A stretch of 64,000 nucleotides of DNA from an uncultured Clostridia bacterium (lineage in GTDB: Bacteria > Bacillota > Clostridia > Lachnospirales > Anaerotignaceae), in assembly GCA_944383885.1 (NCBI GenBank), contig CALWRF010000040.1:186001-250000 (forward strand). The letters run 5' to 3'. How positions within the stretch are numbered: position 1 is the stretch's first letter; each line of letters starts with the position of its first letter. Position numbers and translations under genes: made by a program. Shown piece by piece: positions 7,925 to 16,503 of this stretch. Below the pieces are notes generated by a model that worked only from the letters and a program-made list of their open reading frames with translations, had not been told where the DNA came from and did no database searches.

Positions 7925-9416
7925 GCCTTTTGTTTATATAGCCGGAGCCGGACCGTCTAACCCGGATTATATAACTATTAAAACAGCGCGTATTATTAAA
8001 ACATGCGATGTTGTAATATATGATAACCTTATTGATAATTCAATATTAAACAAATGTAAAAGCGGCTGTATTAAACTTTATGCCGGTAAATCCGCCGGCA
8101 GCCATTACATGAAGCAGGAAGAAATAAACAATCTTATAATTGAATACGCTTTAAAGGGAAATACCGTTCTGCGCCTTAAAGGCGGCGACCCTTTTGTTTT
8201 CGGCCGCGGCGGAGAAGAATGCGAGGCTTTAAAAAAAGCCGGTATCCCCTACGAGGTTATACCGGCAGTTACTTCTGCCACTGCCGTTCCCATGTCAGCC
8301 GGCATACCCGTTACCCACAGAATGCTCAGCCGTTCTTTTACAGTTGTAACAGGCCACACTGCGGACGGAAATTTAAAAGAAAGCATTAATTTTAGCTCTT
8401 TAGCTAAAACAGGCGGAACTCTTGTGTTTTTAATGTGTCTTAACTCCATTAACACAATATGCTCAGAGCTTATAAATAACGGCATGGAAGAAAGCACGCC
8501 TTGCGCCGTAATATCCAACGGCACAAGGGAAAATGAGCATTCCATAAGGGGCACGCTTAAAAACATATCTGAAACAGCAAAAAATGATGAAAAAATTGTA
8601 TCCCCTTCCATAATAGTCGTTGGCAAATGCGCATCTCTTGACATGCGCTCTGATATACGCCTTCCCCTTTCCGGCACAAAAACCGTAATATGCGGAACGG
8701 AAAGCTTCTGCCAAAAGCTTTCTGACAAAATAATATCCTTAGGCGGCTTAACAGAAGTTTTAGGCTATGTAAAAATAGTGCCTCTTACTCCAGAGCCGCT
8801 TATGGAAGAATTTAAAAACATAAAAGACTACAGTGTTGTTGTTTTTACAGGACCAAACTCAATTAAGCTGTTTTTTGAGCGTTTGAATAATTCTGAAATT
8901 GACATACGCGCACTAAGCCACATGCGTTTTGCCGCAATAGGCGAAAGCACAAAGGAATTTTTGAAAAATTACGGAATTAAAGCCGATATTATGCCGAAAA
9001 CATATACTTCCGACGCTTTAGCCAAAGAACTTATTGAAAACTGCCAAAAAAGAGATAGAATACTTATACCAAGAGCTTTAAAGGGAAACAAAGTTTTAGG
9101 TGAAAGCCTTAAAAATGCCGGCTTTAAATTTAAAGAAATTCCGCTTTACGATACCGTATGCCAGAATATAGAAAACATGCCGTTAAACGCGGATTTTATT
9201 ACATTTGCCAGCTCTGCCGGCGTCCGCGGATTTTTTGAAAACGGCGGAAAAATACCAAAAGGCACAAAAGCCGTATGTATAGGCATATACACAGCCGAAG
9301 AATTAAAAAAACACGGATTTTACAATTACTCAGTCGCAAAAGAAGCCTGTGCCGACGGCATAGCCGAAACAATATTAAACGAGGTGAAAAATAAATGTTC
9401 AGATTTAGAAGGTTAA
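7914..9416 (+). CDS. cobA: Uroporphyrinogen-III C-methyltransferase / uroporphyrinogen-III synthase fusion
   Basis: Bifunctional protein of 500 aa (CobA-HemD). Residues about 1-245 form the SAM-dependent methyltransferase making precorrin-2: AGAGPSNPDY at the start, RLKGGDPFVFGRGGEE at 87-102 and PAVTSATAVP. Residues about 248-500 match uroporphyrinogen-III synthase, which closes and inverts ring D of hydroxymethylbilane; conserved pieces are VFTGPNSI, AAIGEST and FASSAGVRGF. The fusion lets the product of one half be the substrate of the next. It overlaps hemC by 11 bases and hemB by 22. Confidence 0.93.
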   Translation: MEFKPFVYIAGAGPSNPDYITIKTARIIKTCDVVIYDNLIDNSILNKCKSGCIKLYAGKSAGSHYMKQEEINNLIIEYALKGNTVLRLKGGDPFVFGRGGEECEALKKAGIPYEVIPAVTSATAVPMSAGIPVTHRMLSRSFTVVTGHTADGNLKESINFSSLAKTGGTLVFLMCLNSINTICSELINNGMEESTPCAVISNGTRENEHSIRGTLKNISETAKNDEKIVSPSIIVVGKCASLDMRSDIRLPLSGTKTVICGTESFCQKLSDKIISLGGLTEVLGYVKIVPLTPEPLMEEFKNIKDYSVVVFTGPNSIKLFFERLNNSEIDIRALSHMRFAAIGESTKEFLKNYGIKADIMPKTYTSDALAKELIENCQKRDRILIPRALKGNKVLGESLKNAGFKFKEIPLYDTVCQNIENMPLNADFITFASSAGVRGFFENGGKIPKGTKAVCIGIYTAEELKKHGFYNYSVAKEACADGIAETILNEVKNKCSDLEG

Positions 9417-10369
9417 GGCAAAGCGGCGCTATGCGCAACATGGTATGTGAAACACAGCTTTACCCAGATGATTTTATATACCCTCTTTTTATAATTGAAG
9501 GTGAAAACATAAAAGAAAGCATTGAGTCCATGCCTGGAGTTTACAGATACTCAATAGACTTAATGGACGAGATACTTGAAAAAATAGATAAAAGCGGCAT
9601 ATCCGGCGTGCTTCTTTTCGGCGTGCCTGAACACAAAGACCCTATGGGCACTGAAGCGTATAACGAAAACGGCATTGTGCAAAGAGCAATAAGGCATATC
9701 AAACAAAAATACCCAAACATGATTGTTATAGCCGATATATGCCTTTGTGAATACACCAGCCACGGTCACTGCGGAGTTATTGAGGGAGAACATATTTTAA
9801 ACGACGAAACGCTGCCACTTCTTGCCAAAATGGCTGTTACAACAGCAAAAGCCGGAGCCGATATTGTTGCTCCTTCAGACATGATGGACGGCGATGTTGC
9901 CGCAATACGAAAAGCATTAGACGAAAACGGGTTTATTAATACCCCTATAATGGGCTACAGCGCAAAATATTCGTCGGCTTACTATTCTCCTTTCAGGGAC
10001 GCAGCTGGCTCAGCTCCCGGTTTTGGCGACAGAAAATCATATCAAATGGATTTCCGCAACGGCAAAGAAGGTCTTAGGGAAATAGAAAACGACATTAACC
10101 AGGGAGCCGATATAGTTATGGTTAAGCCGGCTTTGGCATACCTTGATGTTTTAAAGGCTGCCTCTGATAAATTCGACTATCCTTTAGCTGTTTACAACGT
10201 AAGCGGTGAGTATTCTATGGTTAAAGCTGCCGCGTTAAACGGCTGGATTGACGAAAGAAAAATTGTAACGGAAAACTTAACTGCAATGAAGCGTGCAGGA
10301 GCTAAAATAATAATTACTTACCATGCCCTTGATATGGCGCAGTGGCTTAAAGAGGAGTATTTAAAATGA
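9395..10369 (+). CDS. hemB: Delta-aminolevulinic acid dehydratase (porphobilinogen synthase)
   Basis: Joins two 5-aminolevulinate molecules into porphobilinogen (324 aa). The zinc-site cysteines are Cys116, Cys118 and Cys126 in ICLCEYTSHGHCG, so this is a zinc-type enzyme. Schiff-base lysines are Lys191 (YSAKYSSAYYSPFRDA) and Lys244 (MVKPALAYLD). A GAGGTGAAA site precedes ATG 9395 inside the end of the cobA-hemD gene. It shares a 4-base ATGA overlap with hemL. Confidence 0.96.
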   Translation: MFRFRRLRQSGAMRNMVCETQLYPDDFIYPLFIIEGENIKESIESMPGVYRYSIDLMDEILEKIDKSGISGVLLFGVPEHKDPMGTEAYNENGIVQRAIRHIKQKYPNMIVIADICLCEYTSHGHCGVIEGEHILNDETLPLLAKMAVTTAKAGADIVAPSDMMDGDVAAIRKALDENGFINTPIMGYSAKYSSAYYSPFRDAAGSAPGFGDRKSYQMDFRNGKEGLREIENDINQGADIVMVKPALAYLDVLKAASDKFDYPLAVYNVSGEYSMVKAAALNGWIDERKIVTENLTAMKRAGAKIIITYHALDMAQWLKEEYLK

Positions 10370-11628
10370 AAACAGAAAATTCAGAAAGACTTTATAAAAA
10401 AGCCGTAAATCTTATGCCCGGCGGAGTAAACTCTCCTGTACGGGCATTTAACGCCGTTGGCAGAACACCGCTTTTTATAAAAAGCGCCAAAGGCTCCAAA
10501 ATAACAGATGTTGACGGAAATAATTTTATAGACTATGTATGCTCTTGGGGTCCGGGAATACTTGGGCATGCAAGAGAAGAAGTAATATCCGCTGTTCAGG
10601 AAGCATGCAATTACGGCTTAACATACGGCGCGCCTACCGAAAAAGAGTCAGTACTTGCCGAAATGGTAATGAGCCTTATGCCGCATATAGAAATGCTCCG
10701 CCTTGTATCCAGCGGCACAGAGGCTGTAATGAGCGCCGTTAGGGCTGCAAGGGGATATACAGGCAGGGACCTTATAATTAAATTTACAGGCTGTTACCAT
10801 GGTCACAGCGACGGGCTTCTTGTTAAGTCCGGTTCAGGCTTAATTACAAATGCTGTTGCCGACAGCGCCGGGGTGCCTAAGGCGTATACCCAGTGCACAC
10901 TTGTAGCGGAATACAACAATAAAAAATCCGTTGAGGAACTATTTGATAAATACCCTAACCAGATAGCATGCCTTGTTGTAGAGCCTGTTGCGGCAAACAT
11001 GGGTGTTGTGCCGCCTGAAGACGGCTTTCTTGAATTTTTAAGGGATATAACAGCTAAAAACAATACAGTTTTGATATTTGATGAGGTAATAACAGGCTTC
11101 CGTCTTGCCCTTGGCGGTGCTTCTGAGTATTACGGTGTTAAGCCGGATATGGTAACTCTTGGCAAAATAATCGGCGGCGGCATGCCTGTAGGCGCTTACG
11201 GCGGCAGAAAAGAAATTATGCAGACAGTATCCCCTGTAGGCAGGGTTTATCAGGCTGGTACGCTTTCGGGAAACCCTATAGCCGTTACAGCCGGAATAGA
11301 AACACTTAAAATACTTATGAACGATACGGATATTTACAAACGTATAGACAAAGAAGCTGAGAAAATAGAAAAAGCCTTTTTATCAACCGGCAAAGTAACA
11401 GTTAACCGGGTAGGCTCATTAATGAGCGCTTTTTTCACTAAAGAACCGGTTGTTGATTACAAAAGCGCTATGGCTTCCGATACAAAAGAGTACGCAAAAT
11501 ATTTTTCTCACATGCTGGAAAACGGGATTTATGTGGCTCCGTCGCAGTTTGAAGCCATGTTTGTTTCAGATGCTCACAGTGATGAAGATATTCAAAAAAC
11601 CATTGATTCCATATTAAGCTTTAAATAA
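10366..11628 (+). CDS. hemL: Glutamate-1-semialdehyde 2,1-aminomutase
   Basis: PLP enzyme (420 aa) converting glutamate-1-semialdehyde, the HemA product, to 5-aminolevulinate. The GGVNSPVRAF start, the GTEAVMSAVRAARG cofactor loop and the PLP lysine Lys267 in TLGKIIGGGMPVGAYGG identify it clearly. Last gene of the operon, translationally coupled to hemB and followed by a strong terminator. With hemA, hemC, hemD and hemB it completes the route from glutamyl-tRNA to uroporphyrinogen III. Confidence 0.96.
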   Translation: MKTENSERLYKKAVNLMPGGVNSPVRAFNAVGRTPLFIKSAKGSKITDVDGNNFIDYVCSWGPGILGHAREEVISAVQEACNYGLTYGAPTEKESVLAEMVMSLMPHIEMLRLVSSGTEAVMSAVRAARGYTGRDLIIKFTGCYHGHSDGLLVKSGSGLITNAVADSAGVPKAYTQCTLVAEYNNKKSVEELFDKYPNQIACLVVEPVAANMGVVPPEDGFLEFLRDITAKNNTVLIFDEVITGFRLALGGASEYYGVKPDMVTLGKIIGGGMPVGAYGGRKEIMQTVSPVGRVYQAGTLSGNPIAVTAGIETLKILMNDTDIYKRIDKEAEKIEKAFLSTGKVTVNRVGSLMSAFFTKEPVVDYKSAMASDTKEYAKYFSHMLENGIYVAPSQFEAMFVSDAHSDEDIQKTIDSILSFK

Positions 11629-11659
11629 AATACAAAATTTGCAACTGTAATATTACATC

Positions 11660-11691
11660 ATCCGGCTGCTTAAAACAGCCGGATTTTTTTA
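11660..11691 (+). terminator. Terminator of the tetrapyrrole operon
   Basis: Perfect 9-bp stem ATCCGGCTG/CAGCCGGAT (11660-11668 and 11676-11684), then a T run, 32 bases after the hemL stop. Confidence 0.92.
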
Positions 11692-11721
11692 TATATATTA
11701 TTTTACAACTTTTCTTTACAG

Positions 11722-11769
11722 CCTTTCTTTATAACCTTTCTTTATAACCTTTCTTTATAACCTTTCTTT
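11722..11769. repeat. 13-bp tandem repeat, about 3.7 copies
   Basis: The unit CCTTTCTTTATAA repeats exactly at 11722, 11735 and 11748, with a partial fourth copy at 11761; degenerate copies precede it. It lies between two convergent terminators, is non-coding and looks like slippage-prone filler. Confidence 0.9.
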
Positions 11770-11817
11770 TTATATGTTTCAGGCATATTTCTAAAACCAC
11801 GGGCAATTATCAAAAGC

Positions 11818-11855
11818 AAAAAAATTAAGACTATAGTTTTACCTATAGCCTTAAT
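11818..11855 (-). terminator. Terminator of the alanine symporter gene
   Basis: A 13-bp stem with one mismatch (11824-11836 with 11843-11855, core CTATAG) is followed by seven T on the minus strand. It lies about 85 bases beyond the symporter stop. Confidence 0.8.
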
Positions 11856-11940
11856 CTTTATAAAAATAGATGTAAGAATAGTTATAAGAATTTTTTCTGC
11901 TTACTCGGTTATTTGCAGTTTTAACCGATATTGCTTTTTA

Positions 11941-13458
11941 TTATTTACCATTTGTGCCATAAGCATCTGCTACTTCTTTACGAAGTTCAGCTCTTATAGC
12001 CTCTTCTTTTGCAGCTACCTGAGGGTCATCCTCATAGAATACATAGAAGTTAGGATCAACTTTGCCCTGTCCAAGGTAACGAGCCTTATAATCCTTGAAT
12101 ATCTGGAAGAACTTATTTCTAAGCAAGAACAAAGCTATAAGGTTAAAGAATACAGGTCCGGCTGTAACTATACTTACTATTGTCCAGAACAATGTAGCGT
12201 CCTGACCTGACAAAACTATGAATGATGTAACAACTACATTCATAAGAGGGAAATAAATCTTGAATATAGTTATTAATCTGTCCCTTAATACAGGTTTGTG
12301 ACGGAATATGTATCTGATAATAGTTACATAGTAAACATAGTATCCTGTTGTTGTTGTAAGACCAAACATAATAGCCATTATAGCTATGTAGTATGATGCG
12401 AAGTGACCGAACATTGTCTCATAAGCAGCTATTGTAAGAGTTGCTCCTGTAAGTCCTGTATCAAGAACGCCTGAGCAAGCTACTGAAAGAGCTGTTATTG
12501 AGCATATAATCAATGTATCAACGAAAACTTCAAATGAGCCCCAAAGACCCTGACGCATAGGATGTTCGCAGTCTGCTGAACCATGAACAAGAGGTGAGGA
12601 ACCCATACCAGCCTCGTTAGAGTTCATTGAACGGGAAACGCCTGAGTTCATAGCCTGAATTACGCTGGCTCCAAGGAAACCGCCGAAAGCAGCTGTGCCT
12701 GTAAACGCGTCATGGAAAATGCTTACAATTGCTGATGGAAGATTCTGAATATTTAATATAATTAATACAATTCCGGCTACAAGATAAATTACGCACATAA
12801 AAGGAACGCATTTTGTAGCAAAGTTTACGGCACCCTGTCTGCCGCTCCATATAAGATAAAGAACTATAGCGCTGTATACAGCAACTACAACTATCATGTT
12901 CCAGCCAAATGTAGCATTAAAAATCTCGGCTATTGTAAAGCCCTGTGAACCCTGAATTGACTGGAAAACGAAGAAGAATGAGAATAAAACAGCTAAAGGA
13001 CCTCCAATTTTAAGACCCATTTCACGGAGAATACCTTTTTCCATGTAGTACATTGGTCCGCCGTAAAAGTTTTCATTCTCGTCTTTACTACGGTAATAAC
13101 AGCCTAAAGTAACTTCTACTATTTTAACCATCATACCGAAGAAAGCCCAGAGCCATAACCAGAACACGGCACCATATCCGCCTGTAGCCATAGCTGTTGC
13201 AACACCGGCTATATTAGCTGTACCAACACAACCGCCGATAGCAACACAAACGGCTTCAAAAGGAGAAACTGACTTATCGTCTTTTTTCCTTGCTTCCTTA
13301 CTTGTAAGGCTGCCAAGAGTACTCTTCATTACATGACCAAAGCGTACAAATGTAAACAAACCGCTTCTTAATGTAAAATAGAGACCGATAAGCATAACAA
13401 AAAGTATGAACGGTGCTCCCCAAATAAAGTTATTGAGGTTGTTCAAAAAATCAACCAT
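11941..13458 (-). CDS. Na+:alanine/glycine symporter (AGCS family, AlsT-like)
   Basis: Polytopic carrier (505 aa) importing alanine or glycine with Na+. Family signatures include the N-terminal FILFVMLIGLYFTLRSG helix, the GGCVGTANIAGVATA loop, FYGGPMYYMEKG and the SGVSRSMNSNEAGMGSSP substrate region. About 10-11 hydrophobic segments can be counted; the tail after about residue 465 is charged and cytoplasmic. A GGGGGAG site precedes the ATG. Monocistronic by its terminator and the long upstream gap. It fits an organism that ferments amino acids. Confidence 0.93.
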   Translation of the reverse strand: MVDFLNNLNNFIWGAPFILFVMLIGLYFTLRSGLFTFVRFGHVMKSTLGSLTSKEARKKDDKSVSPFEAVCVAIGGCVGTANIAGVATAMATGGYGAVFWLWLWAFFGMMVKIVEVTLGCYYRSKDENENFYGGPMYYMEKGILREMGLKIGGPLAVLFSFFFVFQSIQGSQGFTIAEIFNATFGWNMIVVVAVYSAIVLYLIWSGRQGAVNFATKCVPFMCVIYLVAGIVLIILNIQNLPSAIVSIFHDAFTGTAAFGGFLGASVIQAMNSGVSRSMNSNEAGMGSSPLVHGSADCEHPMRQGLWGSFEVFVDTLIICSITALSVACSGVLDTGLTGATLTIAAYETMFGHFASYYIAIMAIMFGLTTTTGYYVYYVTIIRYIFRHKPVLRDRLITIFKIYFPLMNVVVTSFIVLSGQDATLFWTIVSIVTAGPVFFNLIALFLLRNKFFQIFKDYKARYLGQGKVDPNFYVFYEDDPQVAAKEEAIRAELRKEVADAYGTNGK

Positions 13459-14012
13459 TAAAAAACTCCCCCTCTTTCTCTCTTTCTTATAACTTTCTTA
13501 TTATAAAACATATATATGCTTTATGGTTTTATTATACTTTTATTTACTAACATTCGGGTCAATTGTTAATATTATAATATATTAAGTACACATATTCGTT
13601 TATTTTTTACCCTTGATTATTTAAAATTTAGTATAAATATTTAATTTACTTGTATTTATTTTGTATATAAAAAATTAAAAGTTCGTAATTTACATAAATC
13701 AAAAAGATTTTAACTGAAATAACACATTATTTTTAATAAAATTTTTTCATTCTACAGCTTATATAGATTTTTTTATATTTAAGCTTTTATACATGATTTT
13801 TCCCGTATATATGAATATATTTCAGTATTTTAATATTATTTAGGCTATATTAATAATATTTTTTATAGTAATTTACATAAAATAATTTGAGCTGTTTAAT
13901 ATAAAATATGCATTTTATTAAGAAAAAATTAAAACACTTTTTAAACTCTACTCCCGATACAGAGTTATAAATAAGATTTTTTAATAAGCCATTAGATAAA
14001 CTGCTTAACTAT
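13459..14012. other. AT-rich non-coding stretch
   Basis: 554 bases between the symporter start and the stop of the ACT-domain gene. No open frame with a ribosome site and no RNA gene seen. On the minus strand TTGACC (13562-13557) and TATAAT (13536-13531) could serve the symporter but are 20 bases apart, too wide to be confident. A short AACTCT/AGAGTT hairpin near 13945-13970 is the only other structure. Confidence 0.6.
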
Positions 14013-14387
14013 TTAATCCAAATAACTTATATTTATTCCATTTTCTTCAAAAGCCTTAACTGCCTTATCCAAATTTTCGGATTTAACAAGTATATAATCT
14101 GTATTATAGGTAGATACAGCAAATATTCCTATTTTATTTTCCGCAAGTATTTTTGAAACATTATAGAGTATCCCTGTAAGTGAAAAATCAAGCACTCCCG
14201 CTATCCTAAAACAGCGCCAGCCTTTATCCTCGCATATAACATTTTCAGGGACACTGCTGCATAAACAGACAAGGGATATTTCCTCATCAGTTTTGCTTAT
14301 AAAAGCAAAATCATCATTTATATTTACTTTTGATAAATCATTTACTTTGCATATAGAAAACAATCCTTTTATAACTTCAATATCCAT
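14013..14387 (-). CDS. ACT-domain (CASTOR-type) protein
   Basis: Small protein of 124 aa with a C-terminal ACT fold (about 60-124; GVLDFSLTGILYNVSKILAE, then STYNTDYILVKSENLDKAVKAF). Such stand-alone proteins probably bind an amino acid or similar small ligand and regulate something; no catalytic residues are seen. AAAGGAG precedes the ATG. It lies alone between non-coding stretches near an alanine carrier. Target unknown. Confidence 0.78.
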   Translation of the reverse strand: MDIEVIKGLFSICKVNDLSKVNINDDFAFISKTDEEISLVCLCSSVPENVICEDKGWRCFRIAGVLDFSLTGILYNVSKILAENKIGIFAVSTYNTDYILVKSENLDKAVKAFEENGINISYLD

Positions 14388-14453
14388 ATTATATAGACTC
14401 CTTTGAAAACTGTTTTACATAATTCTTACTGCCTTTAATAATTACTGATTATA

Positions 14454-14487
14454 CAAAAAAACGGCTTGTAATACAAGCCGTTTTTTT
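14454..14487. terminator. Bidirectional terminator
   Basis: Ten-base arms ACGGCTTGTA/TACAAGCCGT (14461-14470, 14472-14481) flanked by A7 and T7, so it can stop transcription both ways; it lies downstream of the HAD gene. Confidence 0.9.
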
Positions 14488-14538
14488 ATAACATTTTTAT
14501 AACGTTTTTTATAACGCTTTTATAATTATATTTTAAAA

Positions 14539-15273
14539 TTAAGCTTCACCGTTTTCAATATCTGTCTGGTGCATGCCTTTTATTATGTAAGCAAGTGTTT
14601 TAAGGTCGCCGCACATAATATCTTCTTTGCAGTATTTAAGCATTTCGCCGCTGTAACCATCAATAGGTCTAACAATACCCTGACGGTTTACCCAGATTGT
14701 TCTGTATCCAAGCTCGTTGCCAGGAACTATGTCATATTTGAAACCAAAACCAGCATGCATCATTTCATCTACTGTAAGACCAAGTTTTTTCTGTGAAAGA
14801 AGGAAACCGCCGTGAGCTGGTTTGTAGCAGTGTGCGTCTTCAGCTGTGATAATGTCATCTACTTCGATGCCAGCGTTTGAAAGTGTAGCTCTGATAATGT
14901 CGTTATCTGTATTTGTAAGCATTACGCATTTTGTGTATTTTCTAAGTTCTTTGATAGCATCAACTGTATCAGGGAATGCTCTCCAGTGAGCCATTGACTC
15001 TGAGAAATCAATAGCATCCTGCTCGTCAAAATCAAAACCAAAGTAATTGCATGTGATACCAAGTGTGTCCTTTAATACCTGACGATATGGTCTGTATGTT
15101 TTGATGTAGTCAAACTGAAGTTCTTCCCATTTCTGCTGTACCTGATAAGGTGATGCAGATGTTATGCCTTTTTTGTCAAGGAATTTTTTGAAGAAGTCCT
15201 GGATTTCGCCTTCCCAGTCAATAAGTGTTCCGTATACGTCGAATGTAATTGCCTTTGGTACTAATCTTGCCAT
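14539..15273 (-). CDS. HAD-superfamily hydrolase, haloacid dehalogenase type II-like
   Basis: Soluble hydrolase (244 aa) of the haloacid dehalogenase superfamily. The nucleophile is Asp12 in TFDVYGTLID; motif II is the LTNTD segment near residue 114; the motif III lysine is in CYKPAHGG. The helical cap after residue 20 resembles type II L-2-haloacid dehalogenases rather than sugar phosphatases. True substrate is unknown; dehalogenation should not be assumed. It is divergent from a LysR regulator over a 222-base gap that holds a palindrome. Confidence 0.85.
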   Translation of the reverse strand: MARLVPKAITFDVYGTLIDWEGEIQDFFKKFLDKKGITSASPYQVQQKWEELQFDYIKTYRPYRQVLKDTLGITCNYFGFDFDEQDAIDFSESMAHWRAFPDTVDAIKELRKYTKCVMLTNTDNDIIRATLSNAGIEVDDIITAEDAHCYKPAHGGFLLSQKKLGLTVDEMMHAGFGFKYDIVPGNELGYRTIWVNRQGIVRPIDGYSGEMLKYCKEDIMCGDLKTLAYIIKGMHQTDIENGEA

Positions 15274-15409
15274 TTTAAATACACTCCTTATTAAATAGTA
15301 TTTTTATTATATTATCTTCTCTTTGTGTTTTAAGTTCTCTTGAACTTATTTACAATAACCATTATAATTAAATTTATCCATAAGTAAAGCGCCATTTTTT
15401 AATGCTTAT

Positions 15410-15426
15410 CATGTCATTTAGACATG
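15410..15426. promoter_or_regulatory. Candidate LysR operator
   Basis: Palindrome CATGTC-ATTTA-GACATG between the divergent HAD and LysR genes. Size and position fit the T-N11-A dyads bound by LysR regulators, so it may control the HAD gene and autoregulate (inference). Confidence 0.5.
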
Positions 15427-15495
15427 TATAAATCCGGAATAATTACATCAGAAGTTTTCAAAAAAATGCTATCTTAAAGCGGAAAGGAGACCTAA

Positions 15496-16374
15496 ATGGA
15501 TTCTAACTTTTCAAAAATATTTATAGAAATAGTGTCATGCAGCAATATAACTAAAGCAGCCGAAAACTTAGGCTATACCCAAAGCGGTTTAAGCCATACC
15601 CTCAACAGGGCTGAGGACGAGCTTGGATTTAAGCTTTTTTACAGAGCCAAAAGAGGCGTTACCCTTACACCCGAAGGGCGTATCCTTCTGCCTGCCGCCA
15701 AAGAACTGGAAAGAAGCGTTGAAAAATTATACGAAACTATTTCCTCCATACAGGGTATTACAAAAGGTCTTGTTACAATCGGAACTTTCCAAAGCATTTC
15801 AATTAATATGCTCTCATCTGTATTAAAGGCGTTTCAGCAGGACTTTCCGCAGATAAAAATCGACCTTAAAGAAGGCAGTATTGAAGAGATACACGACTGG
15901 ATAATGGACCACACTGTGGATTTAGGCATTACAAGCATTCAGGAAAACGATGAATTTGATTACATACCAATCCATAAAGACCCAATGGTTGCTGTTGTGC
16001 CTTATGGTTACAATTTAAAAAATAAAAACTATATTGATGTAAGCGAGTTTGAAAATCAGCCGTTCATTATGGCTTCAATGGACAAGCAGAATGACAATGA
16101 CGTAGATAAAGTGCTTAAAAAAGCCGGCATAGACGTTAATGTAACATTTTCCTCAAAAGACGATGTGGCTATTATGAGCATGGTTGAAAACGGATTAGGC
16201 GTAAGCATACTGCCGGAACTTATAACGCTGCGGCACTTCCAAAAAGTGCATGTGCTGCCGCTTAACCCGCCTTTTTACCGCACCCTTGGCATAGGTCTTT
16301 ATTCGCTGGAAAACGTATCCCCGGCTGCGGCAAAATTTATTGAATATGCCGTAAAGATACTGTCTAAAAAATAA
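15496..16374 (+). CDS. LysR-family transcriptional regulator
   Basis: Regulator of 292 aa. The N-terminal helix-turn-helix spans residues about 10-60 (ITKAAENLGYTQSGLSHTLN), followed by a linker helix and a LysR substrate-binding domain from about 90 (GLVTIGTFQSISINML) to the end. AAAGGAG precedes the ATG. Divergent from the HAD hydrolase, its most likely target; convergent with the racemase-like gene downstream. The inducer is unknown. Confidence 0.92.
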   Translation: MDSNFSKIFIEIVSCSNITKAAENLGYTQSGLSHTLNRAEDELGFKLFYRAKRGVTLTPEGRILLPAAKELERSVEKLYETISSIQGITKGLVTIGTFQSISINMLSSVLKAFQQDFPQIKIDLKEGSIEEIHDWIMDHTVDLGITSIQENDEFDYIPIHKDPMVAVVPYGYNLKNKNYIDVSEFENQPFIMASMDKQNDNDVDKVLKKAGIDVNVTFSSKDDVAIMSMVENGLGVSILPELITLRHFQKVHVLPLNPPFYRTLGIGLYSLENVSPAAAKFIEYAVKILSKK

Positions 16375-16436
16375 GCGTATTAAAAACCAATAACATTAAA
16401 GTTACGCAACTGCCGGAAACCGTTTTATTTTTAAAT

Positions 16437-16479
16437 AAAAAGCTCCGTTCTGCCTCTGTATAGCAAAGCGGAGCTTTTT
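16437..16479. terminator. Bidirectional terminator between convergent genes
   Basis: Arms AAAAAGCTCCG (16437-16447) and CGGAGCTTTTT (16469-16479) enclose a 21-base loop; A and T runs on the two sides serve both LysR (+) and the racemase-like gene (-). Confidence 0.85.
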
Positions 16480-16503
16480 ATATTATGCCAAAGCTTTTTT
16501 ATT

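Noticed and set aside
11641-11940. Repeats considered as a CRISPR array
   Set aside because: The 13-bp units are directly tandem with no spacers.
13459-14012. AT-rich gap considered as a replication origin or attachment site
   Set aside because: No DnaA boxes, iterons or flanking direct repeats were visible; only generic AT richness.
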